This document shows, one piece after another, positions 9,811 to 18,408 of a DNA stretch of 64,000 nucleotides (its first letter is position 1; each line of letters begins with the position of its first letter). Location: the NCBI RefSeq assembly GCF_023746595.1, contig NZ_CP080572.1, forward strand, positions 1 through 64,000, given 5' to 3'. Made by a program: the position numbers and the translations under genes. Under the pieces are notes generated by a model. The model was not told where the DNA came from and searched no databases. It saw nothing but the letters and a program-made list of their open reading frames with translations. Origin of the DNA: Thermococcus argininiproducens. GTDB lineage: Archaea; Methanobacteriota_B; Thermococci; Thermococcales; Thermococcaceae.

Positions 9811-10500
9811 ATGATCAGACTGGTATCTCTTGACGTCTGGAATACTCTTTTAGATATCAACCTCATGCTTGAAAGTCTCGTAAAAGCACTATCAGAAATT
9901 TTAAAAATTCCAGAAGAAGAGACCATGAAAAAAGTCATTAAGACACGAGAAAAAATTAAAGAAATAAGAAAATCTCAAAGCGGCGACCCAGAGAAAGCCC
10001 TTGAAGAGAGTCAGGAACTCTTGGCCAAAGTGTTTAATGTCGATGTTGAAATCATAAAAAGAGCTACAACAAAAGCCACATTAAATGTCGACGAAAACAT
10101 CATTTTACCCGGAGTTAAAGACACTCTAAAAGAGCTCCGCGGAAAATATATAATCACTACAACAGGCAATGTCATGTTCTGGTCCTCAGCTTACACAAGG
10201 CTTATTTTAGAGAGATTTGGCCTAGCAGAGTATATAACCAAACAATTCTATTCCGATGAAATTAAAGCATACAAACCGATGAAAGAAGCATTCTTAGCCC
10301 CCTTGAACTACTTCAACATTTCCCCAGCAGAAGCCATACACATTGGAGATACGAAAGCAGAGGATTTTGAAGGGGCCCTTAATGCGGGTCTTTATGCATG
10401 TTGGATAAACAAAGATGCAGAAAAGGTTGAACGAATTCACGAGAGGGGATTCATGGTTAAAAGCATTGAAGACCTTTTAGAAATTCTGTCCCAGTTCTAA
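9811..10500 (+). CDS. HAD-superfamily hydrolase
   Basis: A 229-residue haloacid-dehalogenase-type hydrolase, probably a small-molecule phosphatase. Seen: the nucleophile motif LDVWNTLL (Asp8; Trp replaces the more usual Phe/Gly), motif II TTTGN, motif III Lys in YKPMKEAF, and motif IV HIGDTKAEDFEGA. A helical cap lies between motifs I and II (about 20-90). The start follows TAGGTGATAAA, a good ribosome binding site. It is a single gene facing argF across a 28-base gap; substrate unknown. Confidence 0.88.
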   Translation: MIRLVSLDVWNTLLDINLMLESLVKALSEILKIPEEETMKKVIKTREKIKEIRKSQSGDPEKALEESQELLAKVFNVDVEIIKRATTKATLNVDENIILPGVKDTLKELRGKYIITTTGNVMFWSSAYTRLILERFGLAEYITKQFYSDEIKAYKPMKEAFLAPLNYFNISPAEAIHIGDTKAEDFEGALNAGLYACWINKDAEKVERIHERGFMVKSIEDLLEILSQF

Positions 10501-10528
10501 TTCCTAAAATTTTAAATAAAAAGAGAGA

Positions 10529-11476
10529 TTAAAACTTTATGCCACCCATGATAAGAGCCATGGCTGCCTTTTGTGCATGCAATCTGTTCTCTGCCTCGTC
10601 AAAGACTACACTATTTGGCGAGTCCACCACATCGTCGGTAACTTCCTCTCCCCTGTGAGCTGGGAGGCAGTGCATGAAGATGTAATCTGGCTTTGCATGC
10701 TTAACGAGATCTTTGTTTACTTGGAATGGCATGAATACCTTCCTTCTTTCCTCAGCTTCAGCTTCTTGACCCATTGAAGCCCAAACATCAGTGTAGATTA
10801 CATCGGCGTCTTTAACCGCCTTTACCGGGTCATGTAAAAGCTCAAAGCTTCCTCCGCTTTCTGCAACGTTTTGCTCTGCCCACTTAATCACCTTTGCATC
10901 GGGTTCATAGCCCTCGGGGGTTGCCACAACCACATCAGCACCTAACTTTGTACCGGCAATCATTAACGAATGAGCAACATTGTTTCCATCACCGACGTAA
11001 ACAATCTTAAGACCTTCAATTCTTCCTTTCTTCTCTTTAATAGTCATGTAATCTGCCAAGGCCTGACATGGGTGTGAGAAGTCGCTAAGTCCATTGATGA
11101 CTGGGACGCTTGCGTATTTAGCGAGATCTTCGACATCCTTGTGGGCATAAACTCTTGCCATAATACCATCAACATACCTGCTTAACACTCTTGCAGTGTC
11201 AGCTATTGTTTCTCCTCTTCTCAATTGGAGATCTTGGGCATTCAAATACAGTCCATAACCACCAAGCTGGTAAATGCCAACTTCAAAGCTTATTCTTGTT
11301 CTCGTCGATGGCTTTTGAAAAATCATAGCTAACGTTTTACCCTCAAGAACACGATGTGGCTTCCCTATTTTGTTCCATATTTTCATCATTTCAGCTGTTT
11401 TAAGAATTGTTTCAAGTTCCTCTCTAGTAAAGTCTTGGAGACATAAAATATCTCTTCCAGCCAAACTTACTACCAT
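10529..11476 (-). CDS. argF: Ornithine carbamoyltransferase
   Basis: Transfers carbamoyl phosphate to ornithine to give citrulline in arginine biosynthesis or the arginine deiminase route. Seen: carbamoyl-phosphate motif KPSTRTR, HPCQALAD, and the ornithine/carbamoyl motif HCLPAHRGEE. The chosen ATG gives 315 residues beginning MVVSLAGRD, the same start and length as the well-studied Pyrococcus furiosus enzyme; GGTGAT lies four bases upstream. The frame is open to 11485 (GTG) but that would bury the ribosome binding site. Transcribed divergently from thyX across a 191-base gap that holds a 12-base palindrome. Confidence 0.97.
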   Translation of the reverse strand: MVVSLAGRDILCLQDFTREELETILKTAEMMKIWNKIGKPHRVLEGKTLAMIFQKPSTRTRISFEVGIYQLGGYGLYLNAQDLQLRRGETIADTARVLSRYVDGIMARVYAHKDVEDLAKYASVPVINGLSDFSHPCQALADYMTIKEKKGRIEGLKIVYVGDGNNVAHSLMIAGTKLGADVVVATPEGYEPDAKVIKWAEQNVAESGGSFELLHDPVKAVKDADVIYTDVWASMGQEAEAEERRKVFMPFQVNKDLVKHAKPDYIFMHCLPAHRGEEVTDDVVDSPNSVVFDEAENRLHAQKAAMALIMGGIKF

Positions 11477-11543
11477 GTGCATCACCGTCTAAAGCTCCAC
11501 ATTGCCGTTAATAACTATTTCGTCGTTGAAAAATAAGCTATAA

Positions 11544-11555
11544 CGAAAATTTTCG
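11544..11555. promoter_or_regulatory. Palindrome in the argF-thyX divergent promoter region
   Basis: CGAAAATTTTCG is a perfect 12-base palindrome in the intergenic region serving both argF and thyX. It may be an operator, but A/T-rich palindromes of this size can arise by chance and no second copy was seen. Confidence 0.25.
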
Positions 11556-11667
11556 AAAAATTCCTGAGGATTAATGGATAAACGTAAATCTCTACAAAAC
11601 AATATCTTGCTGAAGTTTTCAACAATGCTAATAAGGGAGGTGTTCGTCTTATTTTCGGTGTGAACAT

Positions 11668-12402
11668 ATGAAAGGGATAAAAGTTAAGCTCATAAATTAC
11701 ACTCCAAGACCCTTAGAAACCATAACTTGGGCAGCTTTGATAAGCTATTGGGACGAGTGGGAAAGCGAAGCATTCGAAAGGATAACAAAAGATGATGTAG
11801 AAAAGCATTTGCCAAGGGTTCTCTCTTATGGACATGAAAGCATCCTAGAACATGCCACCTTTACCTTCGCTATTGAAGGATGTTCAAGAACTTGTAGTCA
11901 TCAACTTGTTCGCCATAGATTAGCAAGCTACACACAGCAATCAATGCGGTACATCAAAATAAATCTTGAAGATGTTGAAGAGACTTTCGTGATTCCGGAG
12001 AGTGTGAAGAAAGATCCAGAACTCTATGAGAAGTGGAAAAAACTTATGGAGGAAACTATTAAACTTTACGAAGAGAGCTACGCCAAAGGTATACATCAAG
12101 AGGATGCACGCTTCATTCTACCACAGGCTGTGAGAACCAAAATAGTCGTGACAATGAACCTGAGAGAGCTCAAGCACTTTCTTGGATTTAGAGCGTGTGC
12201 AAGAGCACAATGGGAAATTAATCATATCGCATGGAAAATGCTAGAGGAAATCGCCAAAATAAAGGAACTACGACCCATAATAGAATGGGCTAAACTAGGC
12301 CCTCGATGTATAGCACTAGGATACTGTCCCGAGAAAGAACTCATGCCGCTTGGATGCTTAAAAATGACAAAGGATAAGTGGAAAAAGTTAATGGAAGTAT
12401 GA
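11668..12402 (+). CDS. thyX: Flavin-dependent thymidylate synthase ThyX
   Basis: Makes dTMP from dUMP using FAD, NADPH and methylene-tetrahydrofolate or an archaeal folate analogue. The diagnostic RHRxxSxxxxSxR motif is at residues 82-94 (RHRLASYTQQSMR), which binds FAD and dUMP. The length, 244 residues, is typical. The ATG at 11668 is preceded by CGGTG at about 11658. Single gene; no ThyA seen in the window. Confidence 0.96.
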   Translation: MKGIKVKLINYTPRPLETITWAALISYWDEWESEAFERITKDDVEKHLPRVLSYGHESILEHATFTFAIEGCSRTCSHQLVRHRLASYTQQSMRYIKINLEDVEETFVIPESVKKDPELYEKWKKLMEETIKLYEESYAKGIHQEDARFILPQAVRTKIVVTMNLRELKHFLGFRACARAQWEINHIAWKMLEEIAKIKELRPIIEWAKLGPRCIALGYCPEKELMPLGCLKMTKDKWKKLMEV

Positions 12403-12638
12403 ATCTTATTTCATAAAATTTTTAAAAGTGGTCCTTAAAATAAGAAAAAATATTTGTATAACAACCCTCTTAGAATTGCATTAATGCCCGATTAAAACCT
12501 TTGTTGGCCTCTTCTCAACTGTAAAGCATTTTTATCACCATAAATAGCCAAAAAAGCTCTAAAAAGACTTTTATATGTAACTTTAGTGAAATTTTCTTGA
12601 TACATCCCCCACTTAGTACAATAAGGGAGGTTTAGAAT

Positions 12639-14321
12639 ATGGCAGATTATGGAATACTATCTCTTTTGCCACCATTGGTGGCCATAGGTCTAGCAATATT
12701 GACAAAAAGGGTACTATTTGCATTATTCTTCGGAGTATGGGTTGGTGGACTCTTAGTTGCAGGGGGAGACCCAATAGGGGCAACAACTCAAACACTTAAA
12801 TGGATTGTTTTTAATATAGCCTCAGCATGGGAAGAAAACGGTCAACTGGTTACTGATCTCTGGAACACAAGGATATTGCTATTCGACGCATTGATTGGTG
12901 CAGGTGTAGCTTTAATCTACAAAGCAGGTGGAATGAATGCTATTGCAAAGGCCGTAACAAAGAAGATTAAAAGCAGTAAGGCCGCTTCTTTAATGGCAGC
13001 AATCTTCGGAACTATGATTTTCTTCGATGATTATACAAACACCATTATAGTTGGTAACACAATGAGACCAATAACAGATAGGGCGAGAGTATCAAGAGAA
13101 TTTTTGGCGTATGCTGATGATTCCACAGCTGCCCCCGTAGCAGTTTTAGCCGTTGTTTCAACTTGGATAGGATATGAGCTTGGACTCTTGAAAAATGCAA
13201 TAGCAAGTGTAGGAGAAAGCATAAGTGCCTATTCAGCATGGTTTGCAAGCTGGCCCTATAGATTCTACCCAATATTAGCAATAATCCTAGTTTACCTCGT
13301 AGCGATTACTCACAGACATTATGGACCCATGCTTAAAGCTGAATACAGAGCAAGAAGGGAAGGCAAGGTAATCAGAGATGGGGCCCAACCTATGATGACC
13401 ACCGAAGTTGATGTTGGAATGCCCATAGAAGGCAAAGAAAATGTGTGGGTATTCATACTTCCCGTGCTAGCATTGGTGGCAATGACATTCCTTGGATTAT
13501 GGGTCACTGGCGGAGGAAGTGCGGCTTACGCTGAAGGGGGCTTCCAAGCTGTTCTTTCAAATGCAGACTCAACTTGGGCCCTTGTATGGGGTTCATTTGC
13601 AATGGTTGTTGTCGCAATGGCCCTTGTTATTGGAATGAAAATCATGGATCTCAAAGAAGTTGAAGAAACTGTAGTTGCAGGTATGAAACAGATGCACTTT
13701 GCCATGATGATCCTCATCCTTGCCTGGAGTATTAAAAGTGCAAGTGATGCCGTAGGAACTGCAGATTATGTTGTAAGAGTAGCTTCAAATATCCTCTCAC
13801 CCGGATTAGTCCCATTGGTAATTTTCATTGTTGCAGCCTTCATCTCATTTACTACCGGAACCTCATGGGGAACCTTCGCTATAATGATGCCAATAGCGGT
13901 ACCTCTAGCTTATCAGCTGAGTGGAAGTTTTGGCCCAGTAGTTTATGCAAGCATAGCCTCAGTTTTTGCTGGTGGTGTCTTTGGAGACCACTGCTCACCA
14001 ATAAGCGATACCACAATCATGAGCTCAATGTTCTCTGGTTGTGATCATATAGATCACGTCAGCACGCAAATTCCATACTCACTCACTGCAGCGGTTGTTG
14101 GAGCTTTGATGCTGCTATTGTTTGCTATAGGACTAACAAACGGCTGGTTATTACTAGCTATTGCAATACCTCTACTAATAGGGTTCCACTATCTCCTAAG
14201 TGAATGGTACGGCAAGAAAGTTGGTATTCCTCATGGAAAAGTACCATTGTATCTTGTAGAAGAAGATCTCAAAGGAAAAGGCGGCGCCATTCCCAAGGGA
14301 GCCGTTATAGGAGAGGAATGA
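12639..14321 (+). CDS. Na+/H+ antiporter, NhaC family
   Basis: A 560-residue polytopic membrane protein with about 11-12 hydrophobic segments. The conserved NhaC core is visible as FDDYTNTIIVGN (about residues 128-139), TSWGTFAIMMP (about 408-418) and FGDHCSPISDTTIMSS (about 447-462). It probably exchanges Na+ for H+ across the cytoplasmic membrane, in keeping with the sodium economy of Thermococcales and the Na+-pumping decarboxylase operon at 49.7-53.3 kb. The start lies behind AGGGAGG; a TTTTATATG TATA box is near 12567. Monocistronic. Substrate specificity (amino acid/Na+ exchange is a family alternative) is not proven. Confidence 0.88.
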   Translation: MADYGILSLLPPLVAIGLAILTKRVLFALFFGVWVGGLLVAGGDPIGATTQTLKWIVFNIASAWEENGQLVTDLWNTRILLFDALIGAGVALIYKAGGMNAIAKAVTKKIKSSKAASLMAAIFGTMIFFDDYTNTIIVGNTMRPITDRARVSREFLAYADDSTAAPVAVLAVVSTWIGYELGLLKNAIASVGESISAYSAWFASWPYRFYPILAIILVYLVAITHRHYGPMLKAEYRARREGKVIRDGAQPMMTTEVDVGMPIEGKENVWVFILPVLALVAMTFLGLWVTGGGSAAYAEGGFQAVLSNADSTWALVWGSFAMVVVAMALVIGMKIMDLKEVEETVVAGMKQMHFAMMILILAWSIKSASDAVGTADYVVRVASNILSPGLVPLVIFIVAAFISFTTGTSWGTFAIMMPIAVPLAYQLSGSFGPVVYASIASVFAGGVFGDHCSPISDTTIMSSMFSGCDHIDHVSTQIPYSLTAAVVGALMLLLFAIGLTNGWLLLAIAIPLLIGFHYLLSEWYGKKVGIPHGKVPLYLVEEDLKGKGGAIPKGAVIGEE

Positions 14322-14380
14322 TCCCTCTATCTTTAAATTTTTTAGCTATAAAAAATATTATAGAAGAGGTTTATACAGTA

Positions 14381-14875
14381 TCATTCACTCGCTAAAACCT
14401 CATCTATTGCTTTTTTAAGCTCTTTATACGCTTCTTCAAGTGACTCTGGAATAACTTTTGTATTGGTTAATACCGGCATGAAATTTGTATCCCCATTCCA
14501 TCTTGGGACTACATGAAGATGAACGTGATCATCAATTCCGGCCCCAGCAACTCTTCCAAGATTCACTCCCATATTAAAACCATCAGGATTCATGGCTTTT
14601 TTCAATGCCTTTATTATAAGCTGGGATAGCTTCATAATTTCCAAAAGCTCCTCATCGGTGAGATCTTCCCACTTTCCAACATGTCTGTAAGGAGCTATCA
14701 TGACATGACCTGGGTTATATGGATAATTGTTCATAATTATGAACGCGTTCTTTCCCTTGTAAAGGATCAATCTCTCTTCATCTTTGTTTTCCTTTGGAAA
14801 ATCACAAAATATACAGCCATTGTGTTTAGGGGATCTTATGTACTCAATGCGCCATGGTGCCCATAGGAGTCTCAT
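14381..14875 (-). CDS. HIT-family hydrolase / Ap4A-type phosphorylase-like protein
   Basis: A 164-residue histidine-triad protein that probably hydrolyses or phosphorolyses a dinucleoside polyphosphate or AMP conjugate. Seen: an N-terminal WAPWRIEYI segment and CIFC pair (C21, C24; probable zinc ligands with downstream His), the NNYPYNPGHVMI strand, and the histidine triad HVHLHVVPRW at residues 117-126. This layout is that of the Ap4A-phosphorylase-like branch rather than Hint. Divergent from apgM across a short shared promoter region. Confidence 0.9.
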   Translation of the reverse strand: MRLLWAPWRIEYIRSPKHNGCIFCDFPKENKDEERLILYKGKNAFIIMNNYPYNPGHVMIAPYRHVGKWEDLTDEELLEIMKLSQLIIKALKKAMNPDGFNMGVNLGRVAGAGIDDHVHLHVVPRWNGDTNFMPVLTNTKVIPESLEEAYKELKKAIDEVLASE

Positions 14876-14968
14876 GTCCTCACCTCAATTGGGGAAAAGC
14901 TTGAGGATTAAAAAGGTTTCTCATAAACTTTTTATTTCATTTCAGATATTCACTGTAGGTGGTAGAAG

Positions 14969-16201
14969 ATGAAAAGAAAGGGAATTCTTATCATTCTCGA
15001 TGGACTTGGAGATAGGCCAGTGAAAGAACTCGAGGGGAAAACGCCTCTTGAATATGCAAAGACCCCAAATATGGACAAACTTGCAAAAATTGGAATTCTT
15101 GGACAACAAGACCCAATCGCCCCTGGACAACCTGCTGGGAGTGACACTGCACATCTTGCAATATTTGGTTATGATCCTTATCAAACATACAGAGGCAGAG
15201 GGTTTTTTGAGGCCTTAGGGGTAGGCCTAAACCTGGATGAAGATGACCTAGCATTTAGAGTCAACTTCGCAACAATTGAAGACAGAACAATAATAGACAG
15301 AAGAGCCGGAAGAATTAGTACAGAAGAGGCTCATGAACTAGCAAAGGCCATTCAAGAAAACGTGAAAATCAGCGCAGATTTTATCTTTGTCGGTGCAACT
15401 GGCCACAGGGCAGTTCTAGTGCTTAAAGGTATGGCCAAAGGTTACAGAGTAGGAGAAAACGACCCCCACGTAGAAGGAAAGCCTCCCTATAAGTTTGAGT
15501 ATGAAGACGAGGAGAGTAAAAAAGTTGCTAAAATCTTAGAAGAATTTGTAGAGAAATCCCACAAAGTTCTCAAAGAACATCCAATAAACAAAAAAAGAAA
15601 AGAAGAAGGCAAACCCGTTGCTAACTACCTCCTAATAAGGGGAGCAGGAACCTATCCAAATATACCGATGAAATTTACAAAGCAATGGAAAGTCAAAGCA
15701 GCTGCCGTAGTTGCCACGGCGTTAGTTAAGGGTGTCGCAAGAGCCATAGGATTTGATGTTTATACTCCCGATGGTGCAACCGGTGAATATAATACCGATG
15801 CAATCGCCAAAGCCAAAAAGGTAGTAGAGCTTCTCAACGATTATGACTTTATATTCCTCCACTTCAAGCCAACAGATGCTGCGGGGCATGACAACAACCC
15901 AAAGAGAAAAATAGAAATGATAGAAATGGCCGATAAAATGATAGGATACATTATTAAAAATATCAACTTAGAAGAAACTATAATAGCTATTACAGGAGAT
16001 CATTCAACACCATGTGAAGTCAAAAACCACAGTGCTGATCCAGTACCTCTCTTAATAGCAGGAGGCGGAGTTAGGACTGATTACACAGAAAGCTTTGGAG
16101 AACGAGAATGCATGCGCGGGGGAATAGGAAGAGTAAGAGGAAAATACATAGTGCCAATGATGATGGATTTAATGGGAAGGACAGAGAAATTTGGAGCTTA
16201 A
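14969..16201 (+). CDS. apgM: Archaeal cofactor-independent phosphoglycerate mutase
   Basis: Interconverts 3- and 2-phosphoglycerate in glycolysis/gluconeogenesis without 2,3-bisphosphoglycerate. A 410-residue alkaline-phosphatase-superfamily enzyme: metal-binding ILDGLGD (D11), phosphorylated Ser in GSDTAH (S58), and the C-terminal metal site GDHSTPCEVKNHSADP. The start follows TAGGTGG. The size and the motif order match the archaeal ApgM clade, which is only distantly related to bacterial iPGM. Confidence 0.95.
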   Translation: MKRKGILIILDGLGDRPVKELEGKTPLEYAKTPNMDKLAKIGILGQQDPIAPGQPAGSDTAHLAIFGYDPYQTYRGRGFFEALGVGLNLDEDDLAFRVNFATIEDRTIIDRRAGRISTEEAHELAKAIQENVKISADFIFVGATGHRAVLVLKGMAKGYRVGENDPHVEGKPPYKFEYEDEESKKVAKILEEFVEKSHKVLKEHPINKKRKEEGKPVANYLLIRGAGTYPNIPMKFTKQWKVKAAAVVATALVKGVARAIGFDVYTPDGATGEYNTDAIAKAKKVVELLNDYDFIFLHFKPTDAAGHDNNPKRKIEMIEMADKMIGYIIKNINLEETIIAITGDHSTPCEVKNHSADPVPLLIAGGGVRTDYTESFGERECMRGGIGRVRGKYIVPMMMDLMGRTEKFGA

Positions 16202-16206
16202 TTTTT

Positions 16207-16926
16207 TCATTTCTTATGTAAAGGCTTGCTGAGTTCTATTGTTTCAAACGAATCTCTTGCCAGATCAACAATGAGCAGTTTATTTGTTAAAAGATTTCCA
16301 CAATTAGTTATGATTTTCACAACTTCAGCAGCCTCTATAGTACCCACAATTCCTGCAAGTGATCCAAAAATAGGCATTTTTTCATTATCCGTGTCCTTAA
16401 CCCCTGAAAAAATATCTTCTAAACTCTGAGTTTCTTCGGGAATAATTGTGGTAACTTCACCATAAAGTCCGTTAACTCCTCCATGCACTAATGGGACTTT
16501 TGCTTTTTGACAATATCTATCTATGATATATCGGGTTTCAAAGTTGTCTACACAATCGACTACCACATCAACTTCTTTTAACACTTCAATCACATTCTCT
16601 TCTGACAATCTCTCATCAGAGGTTTCTACTTTTATGTGAGAATTAAAATGCTCAAGTTTTCGTTTAGCTAAATTAACTTTGGAGTCTTTTCCAACTTCCT
16701 CTTCCCAATAGAGAATTTGCCGATCTAAATTGCTCAATTCTGGCTTCTCACAGTCAATGAGCAGAAGAGTACCTACACCAGCTGCCGCTAAATAATAAGC
16801 CACAGGGCACCCCAATCCTCCAAGACCCACAATAGCTACTTTTGCAGATTTTAGTTTCTCCTGCGCTTCAACCCCTAATAATTTAATCTCCCTATCCTGC
16901 CTTTCAATTTCATGTTTTGTAAGCAT
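16207..16926 (-). CDS. ThiF/MoeB/HesA-type E1-like adenylyltransferase without zinc CxxC pairs
   Basis: A Rossmann-fold enzyme that would adenylate the C-terminal Gly of a ubiquitin-like sulfur carrier (MoaD/ThiS/SAMP type). Seen: GLGGLGCP nucleotide-binding loop near residue 36, LIDCEKPELSNLDRQ (the conserved D..NLxRQ ATP-site motif), VDCVDNFETR and a LAGIVG segment. The two CxxC zinc pairs usual in MoeB and ThiF are absent; only five isolated cysteines occur, and none lies in the usual catalytic-Cys region. The start at 16926 has GGAGGTGAC ahead of it; the open frame reaches 16935. 239 residues. A strong TATA (ACTATATATC) precedes it near 16975. Its partner is not encoded nearby. Confidence 0.85.
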   Translation of the reverse strand: MLTKHEIERQDREIKLLGVEAQEKLKSAKVAIVGLGGLGCPVAYYLAAAGVGTLLLIDCEKPELSNLDRQILYWEEEVGKDSKVNLAKRKLEHFNSHIKVETSDERLSEENVIEVLKEVDVVVDCVDNFETRYIIDRYCQKAKVPLVHGGVNGLYGEVTTIIPEETQSLEDIFSGVKDTDNEKMPIFGSLAGIVGTIEAAEVVKIITNCGNLLTNKLLIVDLARDSFETIELSKPLHKK

Positions 16927-17116
16927 TAGAGTCACCTCCCTAACTTATGCACTGATTACAAAGATATTACTTGATATATAGTAAAGATAATCTTGTTTTA
17001 TATCAACTATTCGATGTTAGGAATCCATAATATATAAACTATTTCTTTTGCATTTTATCCATCTTATTTTTCTTTATAAAAATTGCCTTATTAAAGAAGA
17101 ATACTCTCAAAGCGTT

Positions 17117-17857
17117 CTATAAGTCTTCTAAAAATCTTCTGATAGTTTCATACTCTACACTCATTTGATCAGTTACATCCCTAATCCCTCTACGCACATA
17201 CCACGCTGGATGCTTTAGATATGTGGACTTAACACCCAGCTTCTTTAGAGCCTTATACGCAGTCCGCCCAATAGCAAAAATCCCTTTTGGTTTTACTATT
17301 TTAAGTTCTTTCTCTAAGAGAGATAGTTCTTTCTTACTAAAGCCTTTAAACTTATTTTCAGGAGGATTGCATTTCACAACGTTCGTTATGTACACAAAAT
17401 CTGGATTCACTCCAAGAGAAAAGAGCACCTTTCGAAGAAGCATCCCCGAGGCATCCCTATAAAAACATATTCCTGTCAAACCACACCCCTTTCTCCCTGG
17501 TGCTTCACCTACTAAAACCACTTTTGATCCAACCCACCCGTTTGCAAAGGGGAGGCCATCAAAGCCCTTTATACTAACCTGATATTGGTAATACTCATCA
17601 TGACAAAATTTCAAAGGATTATTAATGAATTCATTATAAAGGTTCACAAGTTGCAGGACTTTTTTCTCATCTTCTAGGGTTTTAACTAAAAATCTCTCAT
17701 TGGGGTTGTATATTGTTCTTGAGTAAAGCCCATAAGTTTTTTCATCTAAAGCAAGTAAATCTCGCCAATCTCTCAGAACAAGAGGCATGACTTTAAAGTT
17801 CTTGGGATTTATATAAATCTCACCAATCTTTCTCAAACCTTCAAATCTTAGCAACAT
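17117..17857 (-). CDS. Uracil-DNA glycosylase superfamily protein (probable Fe-S type)
   Basis: Probably removes uracil or another deaminated base from DNA. The 246 residues carry the superfamily motifs GEAPGRKGCGLTG (about 117-129), TNVVKCNPPENK (about 158-169) and HPAWYVRRG (about 216-224). Cysteines at about 85, 125, 131 and 163 could ligate a 4Fe-4S cluster as in family-4 enzymes, but their spacing differs, and the segment after GEAPG resembles family 5; the family is uncertain. The frame is open to 17938, which would overlap the divergent gene. ATG 17857 sits about 29 bases downstream of a TTATAA box, indicating a leaderless message. Confidence 0.8.
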   Translation of the reverse strand: MLLRFEGLRKIGEIYINPKNFKVMPLVLRDWRDLLALDEKTYGLYSRTIYNPNERFLVKTLEDEKKVLQLVNLYNEFINNPLKFCHDEYYQYQVSIKGFDGLPFANGWVGSKVVLVGEAPGRKGCGLTGICFYRDASGMLLRKVLFSLGVNPDFVYITNVVKCNPPENKFKGFSKKELSLLEKELKIVKPKGIFAIGRTAYKALKKLGVKSTYLKHPAWYVRRGIRDVTDQMSVEYETIRRFLEDL

Positions 17858-17900
17858 AAAAGATAAAACAATCAACGTGCTTATAATTTTGGTGGTCTTG

Positions 17901-18149
17901 ATGGAAACGAAAAAGTGCCCTCTCTGCGGTGGGGACATGATAAAAGGAAAAAGTCCAACAGAAGGTTATGCCCTCTATTTTTGGAAAGCTCCTTGGAAAA
18001 AGGGATTTAGAGGGGCAATTAAGGGAACTGTGAAAGCATATCCCTGGCTTTGTCTTAATTGTGGCGCAATAATTCCATATGTAGGAGAGGATGAGCTTCA
18101 AAAAGTGAGAGAGGAATATGAAGAGGCCAGAATAAGTGGGATGATATAA
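17901..18149 (+). CDS. Small zinc-ribbon protein, function unknown
   Basis: An 82-residue protein with two CxxC pairs (C6/C9 and C51/C54) flanking a basic, aromatic loop, as in a zinc ribbon. It resembles small archaeal PF20097-like/DUF zinc-ribbon proteins, but the match is not secure. ATG 17901 is preferred over the upstream in-frame GTG 17877 because TTGGTGGT lies just ahead of it. Divergent from the glycosylase, with which it shares a 43-base promoter region. Confidence 0.75.
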   Translation: METKKCPLCGGDMIKGKSPTEGYALYFWKAPWKKGFRGAIKGTVKAYPWLCLNCGAIIPYVGEDELQKVREEYEEARISGMI

Positions 18150-18171
18150 AAGGTGGAAACCGCTTAAATAT

Positions 18172-18342
18172 TCATCTTTTCATTCTTGCCTCCCAGCGCA
18201 GGAAAATAAACAAGAATATCATGAAAATTGTAACGTAATAACTCACGGTGAACGCTACAATCCCTATAAGGCCCAAGGTATATAAAACAGCTAAAATTAT
18301 AACTATCGGGAGCAATAACCGATAAATCTTCTTTCTTTCCAT
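18172..18342 (-). CDS. 56-residue membrane protein
   Basis: A small gene with a good AAGGTGGGACC ribosome binding site before ATG 18342. The product has a basic start (MERKKIYR), two hydrophobic segments (about residues 9-32 and 34-49) and a basic end (RWEARMKR): a positively charged N- and C-terminus around a helical hairpin. It lies 66 bases downstream of the binding lipoprotein on the same strand and could be read with it. Function unknown; no homologue recognised. Confidence 0.6.
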   Translation of the reverse strand: MERKKIYRLLLPIVIILAVLYTLGLIGIVAFTVSYYVTIFMIFLFIFLRWEARMKR

Positions 18343-18408
18343 GGTCCCACCTTTTGGAAATAATTGTTTGAGTTTTTAAAGATTCTGGGAAAATTAAGAA
18401 AAGAAAAA

